Of a stretch of DNA of 35,230 nt, positions 6,355 through 12,426 are shown in pieces. The stretch's first letter is position 1. The number at the start of each line of letters is the position of its first letter. The notes beneath the pieces are model-generated. The model had not been told where the DNA came from. It did not search any database and was given only the letters and a program-made list of their open reading frames with translations. The translations under genes were made by a program, and so were the position numbers. Location: positions 1 to 35,230 of the forward strand of contig JAHBXG010000036.1 in assembly GCA_019636565.1 (NCBI GenBank). Reading direction: 5' to 3'. The DNA comes from Phycisphaeraceae bacterium (GTDB taxonomy: Bacteria > Planctomycetota > Phycisphaerae > Phycisphaerales > UBA1924).

Positions 6355-7902
6355 TCAGTTGAACGCCAGGTACGCAGCAAGAAACGCCACAAAGTCCCTG
6401 TCATCAACCACCCGATCCTTGGTCAAATCAGCCGAGCATCGATCCGGCATCAGGCCAGACGAACACAGCATCACGTTGTACTGCTGGACGAAGAGCACAA
6501 AGTCGCCGTCGTCGACATCGCCATCCTTGTCAAAATCGGATGCGTTGACTCCCTGCACATTCAACAACGCCGCCCCGCTCGTCACTGTGCCGCACGGGCT
6601 CGAAAAGACAACGTCATAGGCGCCGACGTCGACTCCAGTCGTACCTTGAATCACCATTTCCACCAGAACGCCGCCGTTCACTGTTCCTATCGCTCCGACG
6701 ACTGTTCCACCCCCCGGCGCAGCACCCCCAGCACCGTCGCGAATCGCAATTCCATTGCGTCGCCATTGATACGCGAGTCCGTCGTAGCCTTTCGCGACCG
6801 CCGCGGCAAACGTTGTATTCGTTCCGCCAATTGCCACTCGATCAACCGGTGATTGCGCGATCCACGGAATACCGGAAATCGCCCTGCGCCAGACCACGCT
6901 CCCCGGCCATGATGCGTAAAAGCACACGATCAGCTCACCGTTTCCCGCAGCAATGCTCGATACCTGCCCGTTCATCGGTTCGGCAAACGTAGTCCAGGAC
7001 GCTCCATCCCACTTTGAAATAACGTCACTCGCGGGTCCAGCTGTAAACAGGTTGTCGCCTTCGACCGCCAAGAGCCTCGTTGCCCATGCCCACGGTGGCG
7101 TCGGATTCAGTTTCTCCCAAACCGACCCGGACCAGCGCAACACTCCTTGATACGTCGCGCCGTCGATGTCATCGAATATCCCCGCAACCACCAGCTTTCC
7201 TTGATATTCAACAGCGGCGAAAATCTGCCGCGGCTTTCCAGCCCCGCTCGCAAACGGTTGCCAATTGGTGCCGTTCCAAATCGCCAGATTCATGATAACC
7301 CCATCAGGCGTTGTAATGTTGAACCATCCGCCGGCGATCAAAGAGTCGCCAATTACTACAAGCGAATCAAAATCCCCGACCATCTGAACGGTGTCGCCAC
7401 CGAGGCCTTTGACCCAGCCCGCAAATGTTCCGGACCAGATGCTTCCTTTGTCCGTTCCCGACGCACTCGTGCCAATCAGGACTTGATTGTGATAGTAAAC
7501 GACGCATGCACACGGCCCCATCCCGACAACGTATGATCCGGTCGCCGCGCCGAAGTTGTTCGAACTCCCGAAAAACCCATTCAGATAATTCCCCAAACCT
7601 ATCTGCCAGGCGGAGTAACTGAGGAACTCTCCATTTGTCGCAAATCCGCTGATATACGCGTTCGGTGTGCCGAGCTGCGTCCAGGCCAATCCGTCCCACC
7701 GTCCGATCCACTGGTACCCACCTACAAGAAGATTGTTGGGCTTGCCTCCCACTCCGTCAGGATCCCAAAAACCAACGACCCGCATGTCATTCTTGGGGGT
7801 CATCTGTTCTATCCAGCGATCCGTACACTGCCCATGACAAATCCGCGAAAGTGCGGCTGAAAGAAAAGCAGCGACTGCTACTAACTGGAAAATGGCCTTC
7901 AT
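6355..7902 (-). CDS. secreted propeller-like protein with dockerin-like C-terminus
   Basis: 515 residues. The signal peptide ends near residue 24 (C-H-G-Q). The body carries repeated W-D/N-G-x-x-W-x-x-F/L blades (for example near residues 68, 235 and 300), suggesting a beta-propeller. An Ig-like stretch follows around 360-450 (Y-Q-W-R-R-N-G). The end, ~453-515, has two EF-hand-like repeats: D-F-D-K-D-G-D-V-D-D-G-D-F-V and D-L-T-K-D-R-V-V-D-D-R-D-F-V, a dockerin-like arrangement shared with the amylase at 12427-15300. The second repeat has lost the central Gly. Role unknown, probably surface or matrix. A good promoter lies at 7933-7961, and TAGGA precedes the ATG. Confidence 0.8.
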   Translation of the reverse strand: MKAIFQLVAVAAFLSAALSRICHGQCTDRWIEQMTPKNDMRVVGFWDPDGVGGKPNNLLVGGYQWIGRWDGLAWTQLGTPNAYISGFATNGEFLSYSAWQIGLGNYLNGFFGSSNNFGAATGSYVVGMGPCACVVYYHNQVLIGTSASGTDKGSIWSGTFAGWVKGLGGDTVQMVGDFDSLVVIGDSLIAGGWFNITTPDGVIMNLAIWNGTNWQPFASGAGKPRQIFAAVEYQGKLVVAGIFDDIDGATYQGVLRWSGSVWEKLNPTPPWAWATRLLAVEGDNLFTAGPASDVISKWDGASWTTFAEPMNGQVSSIAAGNGELIVCFYASWPGSVVWRRAISGIPWIAQSPVDRVAIGGTNTTFAAAVAKGYDGLAYQWRRNGIAIRDGAGGAAPGGGTVVGAIGTVNGGVLVEMVIQGTTGVDVGAYDVVFSSPCGTVTSGAALLNVQGVNASDFDKDGDVDDGDFVLFVQQYNVMLCSSGLMPDRCSADLTKDRVVDDRDFVAFLAAYLAFN

Positions 7903-7932
7903 TGCGATTCCTAATGGGATTGCGGCGTACTA

Positions 7933-7961
7933 CATATACCAGAAAGCTTCATTCCATGCAA
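7933..7961 (-). promoter_or_regulatory. promoter of the 6355-7902 gene
   Basis: On the minus strand TTGCAT (7961-7956), 17-bp spacer, TATATG (7938-7933) with an extended TGG just upstream of the -10. The predicted start site is ~25 nt before the ATG at 7902, leaving room for the TAGGA ribosome-binding site. The same TTGCAT ... TGG-TANNNT layout is seen at 10330-10359. Confidence 0.55.
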
Positions 7962-7977
7962 CCCCACCGCTCGGCAC

Positions 7978-8082
7978 TGCCCGCTCCTGGGCCGTCATTT
8001 CAGCGACGGCAAATAGCCCGCGATCCCAATCCATCCCCGATCTCTCTTCTCAGCCTGTCTCAACGGCCATCTCCCGTCACGG
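7978..8082. repeat. ~105-bp dispersed repeat, copy 1
   Basis: Aligns almost end to end with 9035-9140: shared blocks include TGCCCGCTC, TTTCAGCGA / CTTCAGCGA, GCCCGCRATCCCAATCC, and TCTTCTCAGCC. The 5' part forms a hairpin in copy 2 and an imperfect one here (CCGTC/GACGG). The two copies flank the SUFU-domain gene. The rest of the 7903-8211 interval shows nothing beyond this and the promoter. Confidence 0.7.
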
Positions 8083-8211
8083 CTTTGGCCACACACAACA
8101 ACGCACCCGTCCCCAGCATCGCACTGAAGCGCACCATTCCCGCTATTCGCGCTCAAAGCTCCCCGACCTGCCTCAATTAAATCCGCCCAAGCCCGTCTCG
8201 GTATCCGCTTC

Positions 8212-8886
8212 TCACCTGTCCAGCACACTCTTCCTCCCCACCTCCACCACCGGCGACAACTCCGCCGCATCCATCTTCTCGAGCAGCGCATCAGCACCTT
8301 CTTCTACCGCAAAATCCAGTTCGTCGCGATACAGCGGAACAATCATCAGAACATTCACCACGCGTCCATCCGACATTTCAATCTCGGCAAACCCTTCCGG
8401 GCCCATGCCGGGCATGATCAGCATCCCCGCGAAGCCGCCCGACTCAATCTCCTCTTCCGGCTCACTGAATTGCACCGTGTGCCCGAAACCGAGCCACGTA
8501 TCCATCTCCTGTGGCAGCCGAGCCGCTCGCTTCAGCCAGCCGATCGGCCAATACGTCTTGGCCGCTTTCTCCGGATCCTCCTCCAGCACAGGCCAATCCG
8601 GCGGCAACTGAATCATCATCTCCGCGTATTGAAACCCGCTGACTTCTACCTCTTCAGTCGCCATCTCCGGCGGCACATCCATCGCCCTTTCACTCATCCC
8701 CGTCGTATGCAGCGTCCAACAAGGCGAGTCTTCCGACGGTGGAATCGGAAACACATCGATATGCAACTCATCCGACACGATCTCATGCAGCACGATCTCG
8801 CTCTCGCCATAGACCGACTCAAAGTGCGCACAGATTTCTTCCATCGAGCCGGATTGATTGTCGTCAACGTTTTCAGATGCAGCCAT
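8212..8886 (-). CDS. suppressor of fused (SUFU) domain protein
   Basis: 224 residues, no signal peptide. It matches the SUFU-domain pattern: H-I-D-V-F-x-I-P-P, then W-T-L-H-T-T-G-M-S-E-R-A-M, then Y-A-E-M-M-I-Q-L-P-P-D-W, then W-P-I-G-W-L-K-R-A-A-R-L-P and T-W-L-G-F-G-H-T. In animals the domain regulates Hedgehog signalling; in bacteria it occurs as stand-alone proteins often linked to toxin-immunity loci, but its role is not fixed. The start at 8886 was chosen because GAGGGC precedes the ATG by ~5 nt; an in-frame ATG 18 codons upstream has no such site. No toxin gene is adjacent. It is flanked on both sides by copies of a ~105-bp repeat. Confidence 0.8.
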   Translation of the reverse strand: MAASENVDDNQSGSMEEICAHFESVYGESEIVLHEIVSDELHIDVFPIPPSEDSPCWTLHTTGMSERAMDVPPEMATEEVEVSGFQYAEMMIQLPPDWPVLEEDPEKAAKTYWPIGWLKRAARLPQEMDTWLGFGHTVQFSEPEEEIESGGFAGMLIMPGMGPEGFAEIEMSDGRVVNVLMIVPLYRDELDFAVEEGADALLEKMDAAELSPVVEVGRKSVLDR

Positions 8887-9034
8887 GACAGCCCTCGGTA
8901 TGGTGTTCGATGAGTAACTTACAGCCAAAGAAGATAGCAAACGGCTGGCGGCAGCAAACCGTTGAACTCGCAGCGAACGAACCGAGTGACCTCAACAGAA
9001 AATCCTCTCGCCTCCCAGGCCGATTCATCGGCCT

Positions 9035-9140
9035 TGCCCGCTCATAGGCCATCGCTTCAGCGATGGTAAAAGGCCCGCAATCCCAATCCGTCCCCGTTTT
9101 TCTTCTCAGCCCGTTTCAATGGGCTTCCTCCGACTTTGGC
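9035..9140. repeat. ~105-bp dispersed repeat, copy 2
   Basis: Counterpart of 7978-8082. It contains a perfect stem, CCATCGCT-TC-AGCGATGG (9049-9066). Apart from this repeat, the 8887-9297 gap shows no gene or clear promoter. Confidence 0.7.
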
Positions 9141-9297
9141 TTCAGCCCCTTCCTCTCCCCGTCTTCCGCCGGAAAGAGCCGCAGCGTGGGGGGAGAAAAC
9201 CCGCAGGGTTGTCTGTGCATCCGCGGTTCGCCAATGTCCCAACCGTCGCTCAGTTTTCGAGTAATCTCTCGCGTCACTCCCCGAGCCCGATTCGCCC

Positions 9298-10077
9298 ATG
9301 AACTCCGTCACCCCCACACTCCCCGACGAACTCTCTATCGAGTTCAACCACACCGCCGACGACTACCTCGCAGTTTTGCGAGACATGTTCTCAAACGAAC
9401 CATTTCACATTGCCAACGTAATCAAGCAAAGCAAGCAGGCCCGCAGGTTTTCACTCTTTGTCTTGAGTATCGCGGCGTTGCTTGTCTATCCAGCTTGGGT
9501 GCTCCTCTCACAGAATGCGACCGGCAAATATCTTGTCCCCGGAGTAATCGTCCTCCTGATCGCGATCGCAAATGTGCTCTGGAAGCAAGTCAAGTCCCCC
9601 CAGAAAGTGACGGAGCTCCACGTCAACGTCTTTCGAGATCGAATCAAGCAAGGAACTCTGCGCCCGTTACTCGGCAATCGAACCGTCCGAATCAATGTTG
9701 TCGGCATGCAACTCACCACCGACGTGACTCGCGAACTGGTTCGATGGGAAGCAATCTCACGCGTCGTGGATGATGTCTCGCACATCTTCATCTTCGCTCA
9801 TCACAACGAAGGGTGGGCAATCCCCAAGTCCGCTTTCGCCAAACCTGAAGACGCGACTCGATTCATCGCGCTTGCTCGCACTTTTCACGAACGCTCCGCC
9901 GGCTCCGCGAAATCACGGCTCGCCGACAGCGACGAACTCTGCTTCGTCTGTGGCTACAACCTCCGAGGCAGCGACGGCCAAGTTTGCCCCGAGTGTGGTG
10001 TGCGCCTTCTGCTCTCGCAAGAACAGAAGTCGCCGAACACCCCCTCCGACGCCAGCTCCATTCGCCCACTTTCGTAA
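9298..10077 (+). CDS. membrane protein with YcxB-like domain and C-terminal zinc ribbon
   Basis: 259 residues. Two membrane segments (about 50-70 and 78-96) are followed by a YcxB-like PH-type domain (~105-200) with V-T-E-L-H-V ... R-D-R-I-K-Q-G, then W-E-A-I-S-R-V-V-D-D, then I-F-I-F-A ... A-I-P-K-S-A-F. Near residues 220-240 lies C-F-V-C-G-Y-N-L-R-G ... C-P-E-C-G, a zinc ribbon like that of the 165-800 gene. YcxB-domain proteins are uncharacterised membrane proteins. No strong Shine-Dalgarno precedes the ATG at 9298, and no better start is available. An octamer array follows 135 bp after the stop. Confidence 0.75.
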   Translation: MNSVTPTLPDELSIEFNHTADDYLAVLRDMFSNEPFHIANVIKQSKQARRFSLFVLSIAALLVYPAWVLLSQNATGKYLVPGVIVLLIAIANVLWKQVKSPQKVTELHVNVFRDRIKQGTLRPLLGNRTVRINVVGMQLTTDVTRELVRWEAISRVVDDVSHIFIFAHHNEGWAIPKSAFAKPEDATRFIALARTFHERSAGSAKSRLADSDELCFVCGYNLRGSDGQVCPECGVRLLLSQEQKSPNTPSDASSIRPLS

Positions 10078-10211
10078 TCGGCTCGCCAGTCAGTGACAAC
10101 GTGAACGGCGCGCGGCCGCATCGTTTCTGACTTCCTCCAAAGCCCACGGCTTCCCACGCCACCAGGCTCCCCATCTCAATTCCCCACTCCACATTCCACC
10201 CCCGCCTCTTC

Positions 10212-10267
10212 CCTCTGCCCCTCTGCCCCTTTGCCCCTTTGCCCCTTCGCCCCTTCGCCCCTTCGCC
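10212..10267. repeat. 8-bp tandem repeat array 3 (CCTTTGCC/CCTTCGCC)
   Basis: Seven 8-mers: CCTCTGCC twice, CCTTTGCC twice, CCTTCGCC three times. Unit drift is ordered, as expected from local duplication. Same period as arrays 1 and 2 but a different unit. It lies between the 9298 gene and the promoter at 10330. Confidence 0.9.
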
Positions 10268-10329
10268 CGTCTCCAACCCCTTCCCCCACAACTACTTACA
10301 AAAATCTTCAAAACCTACCCAAAACCCCC

Positions 10330-10359
10330 TTGCATCGTACGGCATCCGTTTGGTACACT
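10330..10359 (+). promoter_or_regulatory. promoter abutting the 10368 start, leaderless type
   Basis: TTGCAT (10330-10335), 18-bp spacer, extended TGG and TACACT (10354-10359). The ATG follows the -10 by only 8 nt, so transcription would begin at or next to the start codon. No Shine-Dalgarno is present. Confidence 0.6.
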
Positions 10360-10367
10360 AATCGCCT

Positions 10368-11195
10368 ATGGTCGCACACAACACAAACTACAAAACCGCC
10401 GTCTCATCCATCCCCACCACACCTCCTTCACCCCGCAATTCCCGCTACGGCGAGCCAAAGGACCAGGTTTCCCCCCTCCACGAGAACGACCTTATCTGCG
10501 AACTGGCCGACCCGTCGAACTCACTCGACGAAATCTGCGCCGCAATGCGAATCTCCCTTGAGGCCCTTTCCCTCTGGATGGCACGTCCCGACGTCGCCGC
10601 GCGTCTCGATCTCATGCAATCCGCCGCGATGAATCGCGCCCGCTTCATCGGCCGCCTCACGCTCCCCACCGCCGCCCAGTCCGCGGCCAACATCATCAAC
10701 GCCCACAAACTCCGCCCGCAAAAACCAACCATCGACTCCGCCTTCGATTCCAGCCTCCACCGCGCCAACGAGACCATGCTCAAGGCCGCCCGCTTCCTCC
10801 AGCGCCTTACACCCGATCCCGATACCCGCCGCGCTCGGAAGTCAAAAACTTCACCGCCGATGCAAGAGGCAAATGAACCTGCTCGCTCCGACGTGGCGCA
10901 TCCTGCCGAGATTCAGAGCGGCCACGCAATCCCCAAGCCCGCCCCCGCCACCAACGCACTTTCTAGCCAACCCGAACAATCTCTCCCACGCGAGCCAGAC
11001 TCACAAGTCATTCGCCAACGCGAATCATCCAACATTCCGCCACGCGCCGCGCACAAGCGTTCCACGCCATCGCGCACGCGGCCGGCTTCCCCCGGCTTTC
11101 CCTCGGCTCACGCTCGCCCCACAAGCACCACCGAACCTCCGCAATCTCGCAAACGCGCACCTTCTGAATTGTCCGTCCTGAAGTCAGCGCCCTGA
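10368..11195 (+). CDS. hypothetical protein with HTH-like N-terminal domain and disordered tail
   Basis: 275 residues, no recognised family. Residues ~40-115 look like a small helical DNA-binding domain: L-D-E-I-C-A-A-M-R-I-S-L-E-A-L-S-L-W reads as a helix-turn-helix of the kind in homeodomain-like or phage small-terminase proteins, followed by A-A-R-L-D-L-M and a helix ending in I-I-N-A-H-K. From ~150 on the sequence is rich in Pro, Ser, Arg and Thr and probably unstructured. DNA binding is an inference. The start follows a promoter by 8 nt, so the mRNA is probably leaderless. A 42-nt stem-loop begins 36 nt after the stop. Confidence 0.65.
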   Translation: MVAHNTNYKTAVSSIPTTPPSPRNSRYGEPKDQVSPLHENDLICELADPSNSLDEICAAMRISLEALSLWMARPDVAARLDLMQSAAMNRARFIGRLTLPTAAQSAANIINAHKLRPQKPTIDSAFDSSLHRANETMLKAARFLQRLTPDPDTRRARKSKTSPPMQEANEPARSDVAHPAEIQSGHAIPKPAPATNALSSQPEQSLPREPDSQVIRQRESSNIPPRAAHKRSTPSRTRPASPGFPSAHARPTSTTEPPQSRKRAPSELSVLKSAP

Positions 11196-11231
11196 ACAAC
11201 CGCCGCTCAATTCCGCCCACCTCACGTTCAC

Positions 11232-11273
11232 TTGAAACGCCTTCGGATCCGCTCCGAGCGAAGGGCGTTTCAA
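11232..11273 (+). terminator. stem-loop after the 10368-11195 gene
   Basis: TTGAAACGCC pairs perfectly with GGCGTTTCAA; inside, TTCG pairs with CGAA past a one-base bulge. It begins 36 nt after the stop, the same distance as both 31-nt hairpins. No T-run follows, so this may be an mRNA 3'-end structure or a terminator. Confidence 0.5.
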
Positions 11274-11414
11274 TCGAACGCAATTTGTCCCTCGCCCCTC
11301 CCCAAAGTTCGGCAGCCAACCATCTTTGACAACCCAAGAACCCCTTCAAGAACCAAGCGCCCATCGCGCGCCAAGTAAGGTTGCGCGCTCGTCGAACCTA
11401 AGACGGGAATCCCC

Positions 11415-11438
11415 CGCCTCTCCGCCTCTCCGCCTCTC
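11415..11438. repeat. 8-bp tandem repeat array 4 (CGCCTCTC x3)
   Basis: Three exact copies of CGCCTCTC, with partial similarity continuing on the right. A short member of the octamer-period arrays. The 11196-11541 gap otherwise holds only the two stem-loops. Confidence 0.75.
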
Positions 11439-11479
11439 TGCCGCACGCTCCTTCAAGCAGAAAACGCCCGGTGTTCCCC

Positions 11480-11510
11480 CAAATGAAAACGAACGTGCAG
11501 CGCACGTTCG
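11480..11510 (-). terminator. rho-independent-type terminator of the 11542-12051 gene
   Basis: CGAACGTGC and GCACGTTCG (11490-11510) form a perfect 9-bp stem around three bases. Read on the minus strand it lies 32 nt after the stop at 11542 and is followed by TTTTCATTT, the most terminator-like T-tract in the window. Confidence 0.65.
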
Positions 11511-11541
11511 TAGAAGAAACATTCGTTATTCACCGCTCGCC

Positions 11542-12051
11542 TCAGGCCCGACGCCGGCGTGAACCAAAGAACACAAGACCGGTCGCCATCGCCAGCCCCG
11601 CCGGCGGCGTCGGAATGACCGTCAACTTGTATTCGCCTTCGGAGAAGAACGTGCTGTCGATCACGATGTAGTACGTGCCCGCCGCAGCATTCAACACGCT
11701 GACCTCGTCGTGCGCGCCGACGATGCTGTAGATCCCTGAATCGTTGTAACTGTCAGGCGTATAGAGGAAAAGATCGTTATCCGAGCCGCCCAGCGAATCG
11801 AGCGTGATGAGCATGTCGCCGCCCAGCCAGTTCAATTGGTACACGACATCGCCCCCATCCCAGATGTTGAAGATATGGTCGCCGCTCGTGAACCCGTCGT
11901 TGTTGTCGGTCTGGCCGGCGGTCGTGCCCGTGACCATCGTCGGGCTGGTAAGCGGGCCCAAAATGGTCTGCCCCCCAAAGCCCGCGAGCGCCGGAATCGC
12001 GATTCCACCCGCGGCACAAACAGCCACGCACACACATCGTTTCGTGTTCAT
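11542..12051 (-). CDS. secreted PPC-domain-like protein with PEP-CTERM-like tail
   Basis: 169 residues from the ATG at 12051, which follows AGGAGAG; a longer frame to 12114 has no such site. The signal peptide ends near residue 23 (A-L-A-G). Residues ~65-140 resemble a bacterial pre-peptidase C-terminal (PPC) jelly-roll: D-N-D-L-F-L-Y, then A-A-G-T-Y-Y-I-V-I-D-S, then G-E-Y-K-L-T-V. The end is I-P-T-P, a hydrophobic stretch, and R-R-R-R-A, a sorting tail. There is no catalytic domain, so this is a free-standing structural or carbohydrate/surface-binding unit. It is followed by a good terminator. Confidence 0.8.
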   Translation of the reverse strand: MNTKRCVCVAVCAAGGIAIPALAGFGGQTILGPLTSPTMVTGTTAGQTDNNDGFTSGDHIFNIWDGGDVVYQLNWLGGDMLITLDSLGGSDNDLFLYTPDSYNDSGIYSIVGAHDEVSVLNAAAGTYYIVIDSTFFSEGEYKLTVIPTPPAGLAMATGLVFFGSRRRRA

Positions 12052-12426
12052 CGTGTCTCTCTCCTGCGCGGACTCGTGTTGCGGAATACCGTCGCGCCGC
12101 GCTCGCGAAGACATGCGCAGCCTACATCATCATGCCACGACCAGAAACTCCCGTCGCAAAATAAGCATTTCTTCACAACAACCTCGCTCCCGTCCGACCA
12201 TTCTGCGAACTTCCAACCCTGTTCTCCCGCGCGTCAACCGCTCAGCGACGAGTTCTGCTTCGCCCGCTGCAACAACTTCCCAAGCCGCGATGGCGGGACC
12301 TGCCGAGACTGCGGCGCCCGCAATTCTCCGGTAGAATCAGGAATTCCTGCCCTGCGAAAGTCGAGATATCCGTACGGGCTCGGACGGAACACGCCCCGCC
12401 GCGACGCCCGAGAATAACGGCATCTG
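12052..12426. other. intergenic region with possible zinc-ribbon relic
   Basis: 375 bp between divergent genes. On the + strand 12252-12345 reads C-F-A-R-C-N-N-F ... R-D-G-G-T-C-R-D-C-G-A-R-N, close to the C-x2-C-G-Y-N-L ... C-P-E-C-G tail at the end of the 9298 gene but with shifted or substituted key positions. No start codon or coherent domain precedes it. It may be the remains of a lost gene, or chance. Confidence 0.3.

Noticed and set aside
2279..10267. CRISPR array
   Set aside because: The short-period repeats are contiguous, without unique spacers, and no cas gene is present.
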